A stretch of 50,046 nucleotides of DNA from contig DATMAG010000046.1 in assembly GCA_035560235.1 (NCBI GenBank), positions 1 to 50,046 of the forward strand, given 5' to 3'. Origin of the DNA: DASRDU01 sp035560235. Its GTDB lineage: Bacteria > Acidobacteriota > Blastocatellia > RBC074. The first letter of the stretch is position 1. The number at the start of each line of letters is the position of its first letter. The notes beneath the pieces were generated by a model, which saw only the letters and a program-made list of their open reading frames with translations, was not told the DNA's origin and did not search any database. The position numbers and the translations under genes were made by a program. Shown one piece after another: positions 8,425-15,819 of this stretch.

Positions 8425-9525
8425 TCAGGGATTGACCGTTTCAGACACGGTTGCCGAACGCGTGCTTTCGTTGCCGTTATTGTCCACCGCCGTCATCTGG
8501 TAAAAATACTGCCGACCCACCTGGACGCGATCATCACGAAAACTGGTTGATTTGTGAAGCTGCTGATTCAGCTTCACCCACTGCTCAGGCGGAGTGTCGG
8601 CGCTTTCAGCCCGATAAATGTTATATCCGGCGGTGTCCGGTTCGGAATTGGCCGGCCAGAAGAGGCTGACGATGCCATTGATCGAAGCAATCGTGATCGA
8701 ACCCGGCGGCGCGGGCGGAAAAGTATCTTTCGGCGTGATGGCGACGGGCGCGCTCGGATTGCTTTCAAGGGCGGTCGCGAGATCTCTGCTTTCAGGCAGC
8801 AGCGAGAGCGCCCGCACGTAATATTCATAGGGCGTCTCGAACTGAAATGTCCGATCAGTGAAACGCGGCTCAGTCAGAGGCTTCGCGTTCAGCCTGATTT
8901 CTGATTTTCCGCTGCGGCGATAGATGTTGTAACCCGCGACATTCGCCGGTTGCGTGCCGTTCAGATTGTTTGTCGGCGGCATCCAGGTGATTTCAAGTTC
9001 CGTCTGACTGAGCTTCGTTTTCAGATCGGTCGGCGGCGCGGCGATGTCGAGCAGCGGAGTTGCGAAGGCATAGTTGGAGAAGCCCGCCGCCTGATCCTGC
9101 TGATTGACGAGTCGCACCGCGTAACGATAACGCGGCTGCCCCGCCGCCGCGCTGAAGTTGATCAAATCGCTGTAGCTGACAGTCGAAGTGCCGACCGGAA
9201 TCTGCCCGGCAGGAATTGAAGCGATCACGGACGAACGCGCCGAGAATGTCTCTTCGGTCAGGGCGAGCGGATCGCTGGCCGATTCAATCAGGCGATAAAC
9301 GTCAATGCGGGCGGGCAGAATCGAACGCGGCGTGCGGCTGAGCGGAAAACTGAGAACGATCCGGTCGCCCTGCTGAACCGCCGTCAGCGCTTCGACCGTG
9401 AGCGGCGCGCGCGGATACGGCGGCAGCGGGTCGCCCACCTTGCCGCAGCCGGAAAGGTGAAAGGCAAAAGGCAGAAGGCAAAAGGCAAAAAGCAGAAATC
9501 TGAAGGCTGGGGCTGATGATTTCAT
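8425..9525 (-). CDS. Lipoprotein with fibronectin type III domains
   Basis: 366 residues. An N-terminal lipoprotein signal peptide ends in the lipobox LSGC (Cys27), followed by GKVGDPLPP. After that come repeated FnIII-like modules with characteristic strands such as AGYNIYRR, YEYYVRAL, AGYNIYRA and YFYQMTAVD; I count two clear and one N-terminal degenerate module. Likely a surface or periplasmic scaffold or binding protein; no catalytic motif is seen. It follows hslU by 39 bases on the same strand and may be read from the same transcript. Its signal peptide is written in a 7-bp tandem repeat (see the repeat at 9454-9560), which is odd. No specific function can be named. Confidence 0.75.
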   Translation of the reverse strand: MKSSAPAFRFLLFAFCLLPFAFHLSGCGKVGDPLPPYPRAPLTVEALTAVQQGDRIVLSFPLSRTPRSILPARIDVYRLIESASDPLALTEETFSARSSVIASIPAGQIPVGTSTVSYSDLINFSAAAGQPRYRYAVRLVNQQDQAAGFSNYAFATPLLDIAAPPTDLKTKLSQTELEITWMPPTNNLNGTQPANVAGYNIYRRSGKSEIRLNAKPLTEPRFTDRTFQFETPYEYYVRALSLLPESRDLATALESNPSAPVAITPKDTFPPAPPGSITIASINGIVSLFWPANSEPDTAGYNIYRAESADTPPEQWVKLNQQLHKSTSFRDDRVQVGRQYFYQMTAVDNNGNESTRSATVSETVNP

Positions 9526-9560
9526 CCTGACTTTTGATTTTTGATCTTTGCCCTTTGATG
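9454..9560. repeat. Heptad repeat element B (GGCAAAA-type), overlapping a signal peptide
   Basis: On the plus strand 9455-9505 reads as the heptads GGTGAAA, GGCAAAA, GGCAGAA, GGCAAAA, GGCAAAA, AGCAGAA, ATCTGAA. A second arm at 9529-9560 reads CTTTTGA, TTTTTGA, TCTTTGC, CCTTTGA, which is roughly the inverse complement. The first arm lies inside the lipoprotein gene and encodes the hydrophobic core of its signal peptide; the second lies in the gap to hslU. Confidence 0.65.
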
Positions 9561-9564
9561 TTCG

Positions 9565-10971
9565 CTAGAGAATGTAGCGACTGAGGTCTTCGTTTCTGAC
9601 GATCTCGGCGAGCATTTTGTTGACGTAGGCAGCATCAATGACCTGATGTTTCTCCCTCAGGTCGGAGCCTTCAAAGGAGATTTCGTCAAGCACCTTTTCC
9701 AGAATCGTCTGCAACCGGCGCGCGCCGATGTCCTCGGTCGTTTCGTTGACCTGAAAGGCAAATCTGGCCATCGCATCAACAGCGTCGTCGGTGAATTCAA
9801 GCACGATGCCTTCGGTTTCCATCAGCGCCCGGTACTGCTTGAGCAACGCGTTCTTCGGCTCAGTCAGGATGCGCTTGAAATCATCAATCGTCAGCGGCTG
9901 CAGTTCGACGCGAATCGGAAAGCGGCCCTGCAGTTCAGGAATCAGGTCTGACGGTTTGGAGACGTGAAAGGCTCCGGCGGCGATGAAGAGAATGTGATCG
10001 GTGCGCACCATTCCGTACTTGGTGTTCACCGTCGTCCCTTCGACGATGGGCAGAATGTCGCGCTGCACGCCCTCCCGGGACACATCAGGGCCGTGCCCCG
10101 ATTCGCGTCCGGCGATCTTGTCAATTTCGTCAAGAAAGATGATGCCGGAAGATTCGACCCGCTCGAGCGCAATGCGCGCGACCTGATCCATATCCACAAG
10201 CTTCTGCTCTTCTTCAGAGATCAGGTACTCCATCGCCTCATCCACCCGCATCTTGCGCGATTTGGTGCGCCCGCCGAACAATCCGGGCATCATATCCTTG
10301 AGGTTGATATCCATCTCCTCAATGCCCTGGTTGGTGTAAATCTCGAAGGACGGGAAGTTCTTTTCGCGGACTTCTATTTCGACAATGCGCGAATCGAGGC
10401 GGCCTTCGCGCAACTGCTTGCGCAGCTTCTCGCGTGTGCGCGTGTAGGTTTCCTGCGAGGCCGAGGTCGTGTTCTCGATCTGATCAATCGCCGGATCGTA
10501 AGCCGATTGTCTCGTCGGCGGCAGCAGCAGATCCAGAATGCGTTCTTCGGCGTTGTTTTCGGCCTTGTCGGCAATCTCTTCGATCTTTTCGGCGCGCACC
10601 ATATCAATCGCAATCTCCGCCAGATCGCGAATCATTGATTCAACGTCGCGCCCGACATAACCGACTTCAGTAAACTTCGACGCTTCGACCTTCAGAAAGG
10701 GCGAGGCTGAGAGCCGCGCCAGGCGCCGGGCGATTTCAGTCTTACCGACGCCGGTTGAGCCGATCATAATGATGTTTTTCGGCATCACGTCCTGCGCCAG
10801 ATCGGGCGGCAGTTTCTGCCGGCGAATGCGATTGCGCAGCGCGACGGCGACGGCGCGTTTCGCTGCCGCCTGCCCGACCACGTGCTTGTCCAGTTCAGCC
10901 ACGATCTGACGCGGCGTCAGTTCATCCAGACTCAATGAATCCTCGATTTCACCAGAGAGATAAATAACCAT
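9565..10971 (-). CDS. hslU: ATP-dependent protease ATPase subunit HslU (ClpY)
   Basis: The unfoldase ring of the HslUV protease. Motifs: N-terminal LTPRQIVAELDKHVVGQ, Walker A GSTGVGKTE, the pore loop region with EVGYVGRDVES, an acidic/charged I-domain at roughly 120-240, Walker B IIFLDEIDKIAG, sensor region and arginine finger GRFPIRVEL. The C-terminus EDLSRYIL is the tail that docks into HslV pockets. Length 468 is slightly above the usual 440-460. It lies 98 bases downstream of hslV on the same strand; the gap is filled by a heptad repeat, which leaves no recognisable Shine-Dalgarno before ATG 10971. Confidence 0.97.
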   Translation of the reverse strand: MVIYLSGEIEDSLSLDELTPRQIVAELDKHVVGQAAAKRAVAVALRNRIRRQKLPPDLAQDVMPKNIIMIGSTGVGKTEIARRLARLSASPFLKVEASKFTEVGYVGRDVESMIRDLAEIAIDMVRAEKIEEIADKAENNAEERILDLLLPPTRQSAYDPAIDQIENTTSASQETYTRTREKLRKQLREGRLDSRIVEIEVREKNFPSFEIYTNQGIEEMDINLKDMMPGLFGGRTKSRKMRVDEAMEYLISEEEQKLVDMDQVARIALERVESSGIIFLDEIDKIAGRESGHGPDVSREGVQRDILPIVEGTTVNTKYGMVRTDHILFIAAGAFHVSKPSDLIPELQGRFPIRVELQPLTIDDFKRILTEPKNALLKQYRALMETEGIVLEFTDDAVDAMARFAFQVNETTEDIGARRLQTILEKVLDEISFEGSDLREKHQVIDAAYVNKMLAEIVRNEDLSRYIL

Positions 10972-10976
10972 AAGAA

Positions 10977-11066
10977 CAGTGGTCAGTGATTAGTGGGCAG
11001 TGGGCAGTGGATAGTGACGGCATCGGGATTGTCACTGACCACTAACGGCTGACCACTAACCACTAC
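10977..11066. repeat. Heptad repeat element C (AGTGGTY-type) between hslV and hslU
   Basis: The left arm is a run of AGTGGTC, AGTGATT, AGTGGGC, AGTGGGC, AGTGGAT and AGTGACG. The right arm has TCACTGACCACTAAC and GACCACTAACCACTA, the inverse complement. The arms flank about 15 unique bases and can form a long imperfect hairpin in the hslV-hslU intercistronic RNA. It shares its word with element E at 22013-22105. Confidence 0.7.
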
Positions 11067-11069
11067 CTT

Positions 11070-11642
11070 TCAGATTTCCTCAATGACCAGATTCAGATTG
11101 CTGTAAATGCAGATCTGGCCCGCAATGTTCATCGCTTCCTCAGCGATGCGGCGGGCGGAAAGATCGGTATGTTTGATCAGCGCGCGCGCTGCTGAGAGCG
11201 CATAAGGCCCGCCCGAACCGATGGCGGCGATTCCGTCATCCGGTTCGATCACATCACCGTTGCCTGAAATCAGCAGCGTGGACTGCGCGTCAGCCACGAG
11301 CAGCAGGGCTTCGAGATTGCGCATCAGCTTGTCAGTGCGCCAGTCCTTCGCCAGTTCGACCGCCGCGCGGCTGAGCTGACCGTGATACTGTTCGAGCTTC
11401 GATTCGAAACGCTGAAAGAGTGCGAAGGCATCGGCGCTGGCTCCGGCAAACCCGGCAATCACTTTGTCATTGTAAAGCCTGCGCACCTTGCGCGCGGATG
11501 ACTTCATAATCGTGTCGCCCATCGTCACCTGACCATCACCGGCGATCACGACCTGCGCGTTGCGGCGCACGGCCAGAATCGTCGTACTGCGAACACGGAA
11601 CTGATCAGTGCGTTGCTTACTGCTGTTGAGTGGGAATGACAT
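11070..11642 (-). CDS. hslV: ATP-dependent protease subunit HslV (ClpQ)
   Basis: The threonine peptidase of the HslUV complex. The mature enzyme should begin at Thr20 of TTILAVRR, followed by the family's AGDGQVTMGDTIMK and later AGFAGASADAF and GSGGPYAL. ATG 11642 implies a 19-residue propeptide removed by autoprocessing; there is no closer in-frame start. A longer frame begins with TTG at 11678, but that codon falls inside the -35 element of a consensus promoter, so it is rejected. The mRNA from that promoter would begin at or within a base of ATG 11642, meaning it is probably leaderless. hslU follows downstream. Confidence 0.95.
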   Translation of the reverse strand: MSFPLNSSKQRTDQFRVRSTTILAVRRNAQVVIAGDGQVTMGDTIMKSSARKVRRLYNDKVIAGFAGASADAFALFQRFESKLEQYHGQLSRAAVELAKDWRTDKLMRNLEALLLVADAQSTLLISGNGDVIEPDDGIAAIGSGGPYALSAARALIKHTDLSARRIAEEAMNIAGQICIYSNLNLVIEEI

Positions 11643-11649
11643 AAAAAGC

Positions 11650-11678
11650 ACTATAGCCACGCGCATGAGGCCTGTCAA
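11650..11678 (-). promoter_or_regulatory. Consensus sigma70-type promoter of hslV, positioned for a leaderless transcript
   Basis: On the minus strand TTGACA (11678-11673) and TATAGT (11655-11650) are separated by exactly 17 bases. Only 7 bases (GCTTTTT) separate the -10 hexamer from ATG 11642, so +1 falls at about the A of the start codon. Confidence 0.7.
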
Positions 11679-11708
11679 GAAAGCGCTCAGGGCACCTCAA
11701 AAGCCTGA

Positions 11709-11738
11709 TTGACACTGTGTGCAGCCGCACAGTAGTAT
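11709..11738 (+). promoter_or_regulatory. Candidate promoter for the transpeptidase-like lipoprotein gene
   Basis: A perfect TTGACA (11709-11714) is followed after 18 bases by TAGTAT (11733-11738, 4 of 6 consensus). It would start transcription near 11745, about 43 bases before ATG 11788. It is divergent from the hslV promoter. Confidence 0.45.
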
Positions 11739-11787
11739 CCGCGCACCAATATTATAAAGTTGCCCTCTGAACTTCGATAATGAGCGC

Positions 11788-12777
11788 ATGCGTCCCGTTC
11801 CGACCATCAAAATGAGGGTTGCTCTTTTCTCAATGCAGATACCTCCCTGCCTCTGGCTGATGGCTCTGCTTCTCTCTGCGGCCTCCTGCACGACCGGTTA
11901 TCGCCCGCAGATTCCCTCGCGTCCGGCGCTGAGTGAAACTGATCTGAGTGACATGGCCTATGAGGCGCTCGGCAATCGCACCGGGGCAGTGATTGTGATT
12001 GATCCGCGTTATGGGCGCGTAGTGAAGCGCATCGGTCGCGGGACGGATGTGCAGTTTGTTTCGTCGCCGTTCAGCCTGGCGCAGGTGGTGACAGCTTATG
12101 CCGCGCTGGAAGCAGGGCTGATCAGTGACCGGACGCTGCTGCAGTGTCGCGAATCGAACCGGCAGATCGAGGTAACCGAAGCTCTGGCGCATTCGTGTCC
12201 GTCATTCTTCAGCGAGCTGAGCCGCCGCCTCACGCACGCGCAGTTTGTGCGCGCCGCGACTGTGACCGGATTCGTTTACTACGCCATCGAATCACCGACC
12301 TACGATCAGACCCTGGTCAGGCCCGTGATGGCGAAGGTGCCGGAGCGGATGACGTCGGAGGCCTTTTCCGCGCTGGCGGTCAGAGGCGAAGCAATGGAAG
12401 CGCGCGATCTGCATTTTGCGCAACTGGCCTCGTCGCTGGCGAGCGGAACGACTGCTTCGGAACGCTTTGCGGCCTACATTATGATCAACGCCCGGGCGAG
12501 CGCGCCGCCGGTCGTGTCATTCAACCCGCAGGCGCTGGCTGTGGTCAGGCGCGGACTGGTCAGGGCAGTTGACGAGGGCGAAGCGAAGGCTGCCGCGCAC
12601 ATTGATCAGAAAGTGGCCGGTAAGATCGGCGGCGGCAACGGACAGGCCATCTTCGTTTCATATGCTCCGGCTGGTAATCCCGAAGTGGCGCTGGTCGTTT
12701 ATCTGAAAGATGCTGTCGGACGCGACGCGGCGGAAGTGGGCGGGAAGTTTTACGAGTACTGGTTCAGGCAGAAATAG
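11788..12777 (+). CDS. Penicillin-binding-protein transpeptidase-like lipoprotein, probably catalytically inactive
   Basis: 329 residues. The N-terminus is hydrophobic (LWLMALLLSAASC) and ends in a loose lipobox, so it is probably an exported lipoprotein; ATG 11812 and 11833 are alternative starts. The rest aligns by eye with the transpeptidase fold of class B PBPs. VIDPRYGRVVKRI matches the usual 'iDp.tG.i.A' strand, VSSPFSLAQVVTAYAALEAGLI matches the SxxK helix, and KIGGGNGQAIFVSYAPAGNPEVALVVYL matches the KTG strand and following sheet. The key residues are altered: the SxxK lysine is Ser96 (S93-P-F-S96), and KTG is K279-I-G. Likely a non-catalytic binding or scaffold protein at the cell wall; the assignment is by pattern only. 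Confidence 0.6.
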   Translation: MRPVPTIKMRVALFSMQIPPCLWLMALLLSAASCTTGYRPQIPSRPALSETDLSDMAYEALGNRTGAVIVIDPRYGRVVKRIGRGTDVQFVSSPFSLAQVVTAYAALEAGLISDRTLLQCRESNRQIEVTEALAHSCPSFFSELSRRLTHAQFVRAATVTGFVYYAIESPTYDQTLVRPVMAKVPERMTSEAFSALAVRGEAMEARDLHFAQLASSLASGTTASERFAAYIMINARASAPPVVSFNPQALAVVRRGLVRAVDEGEAKAAAHIDQKVAGKIGGGNGQAIFVSYAPAGNPEVALVVYLKDAVGRDAAEVGGKFYEYWFRQK

Positions 12778-12879
12778 GCCGTCACCCTGGACAAAGTCTT
12801 TGTTCTATATCCTGCTTCCCTTTTCAGGCCTGAATACTTAAAATCCTTCTGTCGCCCTGACATCAATCATTTATCAATT

Positions 12880-14016
12880 ATGGGTTTTGCAACGACAGCT
12901 ATTCACGCCGGGCAGGAGCCTGATCCGGTAACCGGCGCGGTGACGGTGCCGATTTATCAGACTTCGACTTACGTTCAGGACGCTCTCGGACAACACAAGG
13001 GTTACGAATACGCGCGCACGCACAATCTGACGCGGCAGTCGCTCGAAAAAAATCTGGCGGCGCTCGAAGGCGGCCTTGCGGCGCACTGCTTCGCTTCGGG
13101 GATGTCAGCGATTCACGCGGTGATGATGCTGCTGCAGGCGGGCGATCACGTCATCGTTTCGGATAATACCTATGGCGGCACTTATCGTTTGTGCGAGCGC
13201 GTGCTGCGGCGGTTCGGGCTGGATTTCAGTTACGTTGACACGACTGAAGCCGCGAGCGTCGAGGCCGCGATCCGGCCTGAAACGAAACTGATCTTTCTGG
13301 AAACTCCGACCAATCCGGTGATGCAGATTGCCGACCTTGAAGGCATCAGCCGCCTGGCCAGAGCGCGCGGCCTGCGGCTGGCGATGGACAATACGTTTAT
13401 GAGTCCTTACTTTCTGCGCCCGATTGAGTGGGGAGTGGACATCGTGGTTCATTCGACAACAAAATATCTGAACGGGCACAGCGACAGCGTCGGCGGCGTG
13501 GTGGTGACGACCCGGACTGAGGATGCCGAACGGATCGGCTTTCTGCAGAACTCGGTCGGGGCGATCCTCTCGCCCTTCGATTCGTTTCTGGTCACGCGCG
13601 GCATCAAAACGCTGGCCGTGCGGATGAAGCAGCACGATGAGAATGGGCGCGCAGTAGCGGCGTTTCTGACCGAACATCCGAAGGTGCAGAAGGTTTATTA
13701 TCCCGGTCTGGCCTCGCATCCGCAGCATGAGCGGGCGAAACGGCTGATGTCGGGTTTTGGCGGAATGATTGCGTTCGAGATGGGTTCGCTTGCGGCTGCG
13801 CGGGGGGTATTGGATAATGTGCGACTCTGTGCGCTGGCTGAAAGTCTCGGCGGGGTGGAGACGCTGATTTCGCACCCGGCTACCATGACTCACGCATCAG
13901 TGCCAGCGAAAAAACGCCACCAGCTTGGCATCACGGATGGTCTGGTGCGCATCTCGGTCGGCATTGAAGATGTGAAAGACATCGTGGCTGATCTCGATGA
14001 AGCTCTCAATCAATAA
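12880..14016 (+). CDS. Cystathionine gamma-synthase/gamma-lyase family PLP enzyme
   Basis: 378 residues of the Cys/Met metabolism PLP-dependent family. Visible: the N-terminal TTAIHAGQEPDPVTGAVTVPIYQTST signature split around residues 5-30, YEYARTHNLTRQSLE, FASGMSAIHAV, LETPTNPVMQIADLE, DNTFMSPYF and the PLP-lysine site HSTTKYLNGHSD with Lys195. The C-terminal GVETLISHPATMTHAS and LVRISVGIED segments are typical. Such enzymes run transsulfuration (cystathionine synthesis or cleavage) or methionine gamma-lysis; sequence alone does not separate MetB from MccB/CTH. No Shine-Dalgarno is evident before ATG 12880, and I see no SAM riboswitch in the 102-base upstream gap. Confidence 0.92.
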   Translation: MGFATTAIHAGQEPDPVTGAVTVPIYQTSTYVQDALGQHKGYEYARTHNLTRQSLEKNLAALEGGLAAHCFASGMSAIHAVMMLLQAGDHVIVSDNTYGGTYRLCERVLRRFGLDFSYVDTTEAASVEAAIRPETKLIFLETPTNPVMQIADLEGISRLARARGLRLAMDNTFMSPYFLRPIEWGVDIVVHSTTKYLNGHSDSVGGVVVTTRTEDAERIGFLQNSVGAILSPFDSFLVTRGIKTLAVRMKQHDENGRAVAAFLTEHPKVQKVYYPGLASHPQHERAKRLMSGFGGMIAFEMGSLAAARGVLDNVRLCALAESLGGVETLISHPATMTHASVPAKKRHQLGITDGLVRISVGIEDVKDIVADLDEALNQ

Positions 14017-14017
14017 T

Positions 14018-14088
14018 GCGGATTGCGAATTGCGGATTGCGGATCAGAAGACAGCGGCTCCCTGGCTCAGTTCGCAATCCCCAACCCA
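14018..14088. repeat. Heptad repeat element D (GCGGATT-type)
   Basis: Starts two bases after the preceding stop codon: GCGGATT, GCGAATT, GCGGATT, GCGGATC, then a unique spacer and a short inverted arm around 14070-14088 (TTCGCAATCCCCAACCC). It occupies the gap before the PP2C gene and creates a spurious in-frame N-terminal extension of that gene (from ATG 14023). Confidence 0.6.
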
Positions 14089-14106
14089 CACTCCACAAGC
14101 CTGTTT

Positions 14107-15816
14107 ATGACTGAGGTTCCCAACATTACCTTAGCCCTCTATGCCCAGACCGATGTGGGAATGGTGCGCAGCGGCAATGAGGACAACTTTCTGATTCTCG
14201 ACCTTTCGACCGGGCAGAGCTGGATTGCTCACGAACAGGAGAATCACTCGCTGCTGACTTACGGGCAGGGCTATTACGGCGCCCTGCTGGCCGTTTCGGA
14301 CGGAATGGGCGGGGCGCTGGCCGGTGAGGTCGCTTCGCGCATGGCCGTCGAGACAGTGCGCGACCGGATGCTGCAACTGCAGGCCCACGAAATTTATGGC
14401 CGCCTCTCATTTCAGGAGCGCCTGCGTCTCGCCATCGAGGAAGCCAACATCCTGATCAACGAGGAAGGCAACAACAACCCGGCGCATCGCGGCCTCGGGG
14501 CGACCTTCACGGCGGCAGCCACGTTCGGCGACCGGATCTACTTTGCACAGGTCGGCGACAGTCGGGCCTACCTGCTGCGTAACGGGCGCATCGCGCGGAT
14601 CACGAAGGATCAGTCGCTGGTGCAGCAACTGATTGACGCCGGGCAGATCACCGAGGAGGAAGCTGAGACGCATCAGTACAAGAACGTCATCCTCCAGGCG
14701 CTCGGCGCTCATACGAGTGTCAACGTCGAGGTCAGTTCTCTGCCGCTCAGGCAGTATGACACGCTGCTGCTGTGCAGTGACGGACTCTCGGGCAAGATGC
14801 ACGCGGATGAGATTGCGCGCATCGTCCATTCCGCGCCCGATCTGAAATCGGCCTGCCACGAACTGATCAGCCTGGCCAACGAACGCGGCGGCGAGGACAA
14901 CATCACGGTTGTCGTCGCGCAGTTTACCGGCGCCGACCTGCTGCCTGCGGAAGATCACGAGCCGATGGTCCCGGAGCTCCTGGCGCGCTCGCCTGAGACA
15001 CCAGCCAGAATCAATCTGAATGGCGGGGCTGAATCAACCAGACCGCTCGATCGTGACGGCGCTGATGGCTCAGGCTTCCGCAGCACGCAGCCGATCCGGC
15101 GTTCCGAGCCGCCGCCCGACAGGGCGCAGAGCGCGCGGCGCGGCCCGATCACGGCTGTTTTCGGACTGGACGATTATGAGGAAGCCGAGACGGTGGAAGT
15201 TCAGGAGGAGAAAGCCGCGGCCTCTCAGAATGAACAGCCGGATCCGGATCCGGCAGCAGCAGCTGAGAGTGCAGCGACGCCGGTTCCGGCTTCGGCGGAT
15301 GATCCGGCCATCACGGCTGCCGCGCGACAGCCGCTGCCTGCTGATAATCCTGACTTCCGGCGCAAGACAGTCGAGCCATCCGGCGGCATCAAAATCACTC
15401 CGGCGAGGATGGTCACGATTCTGGTCTTTATGGGTCTGCTCGTGACCGGGCTGATTATGGCGCGCCTCTACTTTCAGAAAACGAAACAGAATTTCGAGCA
15501 GAGTCAGGCCGGGCTGGAAATCAAACGCGAGAAACTGAAAAGCGACATCGGGATGCGGCGCGGCAGTCTCGATGGTTTTCGCACGCGCCTCTCGCAGTCA
15601 GCCGATTCGCGCAAGGAAAATCTGATGAAGACGCTCGAAAATGCTTCGCTTGAACTCGACAATGCCGACCGGCTGCTTGGAGAGAACAAGTTTCAGGAAG
15701 TGGGGACCACGCTCGAAAAAGTGGATAACCTGATCCGCGCCCTTGATGAAGAGATCAAACGGCTCTCCAATCTGATTCCCACCCGCACAGTCATTCCTGC
15801 TCCGGTTCGAAGCTGA
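14107..15816 (+). CDS. PP2C-type Ser/Thr protein phosphatase with C-terminal membrane anchor and coiled coil
   Basis: I start at ATG 14107 (MTEVPNITLALYAQTDVG), because the upstream extension falls in a repeat. Residues about 6-285 are a PP2C/PPM domain with GMVRSGNEDNF, SDGMGGALAGEVAS, GLGATFTAA, VGDSRAYLLR, LLCSDGLSGKM and GGEDNITVVVAQF, giving the acidic metal-binding residues. A Pro/Glu/Ala-rich linker follows. A single transmembrane helix (VTILVFMGLLVTGLIMARLYF, about 437-457) and a C-terminal heptad-rich coiled coil come next. The phosphatase domain is therefore probably cytoplasmic with the coil outside, opposing a Ser/Thr kinase not found in the window. The gene ends 3 bases from the convergent NtrC-type regulator. 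Confidence 0.9.
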   Translation: MTEVPNITLALYAQTDVGMVRSGNEDNFLILDLSTGQSWIAHEQENHSLLTYGQGYYGALLAVSDGMGGALAGEVASRMAVETVRDRMLQLQAHEIYGRLSFQERLRLAIEEANILINEEGNNNPAHRGLGATFTAAATFGDRIYFAQVGDSRAYLLRNGRIARITKDQSLVQQLIDAGQITEEEAETHQYKNVILQALGAHTSVNVEVSSLPLRQYDTLLLCSDGLSGKMHADEIARIVHSAPDLKSACHELISLANERGGEDNITVVVAQFTGADLLPAEDHEPMVPELLARSPETPARINLNGGAESTRPLDRDGADGSGFRSTQPIRRSEPPPDRAQSARRGPITAVFGLDDYEEAETVEVQEEKAAASQNEQPDPDPAAAAESAATPVPASADDPAITAAARQPLPADNPDFRRKTVEPSGGIKITPARMVTILVFMGLLVTGLIMARLYFQKTKQNFEQSQAGLEIKREKLKSDIGMRRGSLDGFRTRLSQSADSRKENLMKTLENASLELDNADRLLGENKFQEVGTTLEKVDNLIRALDEEIKRLSNLIPTRTVIPAPVRS

Positions 15817-15819
15817 ACT

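Noticed and set aside
12778..12879. SAM riboswitch upstream of the cystathionine gamma-synthase/lyase gene
   Set aside because: The gap is 102 bases with no recognisable SAM-I or SAM-II core pairing.
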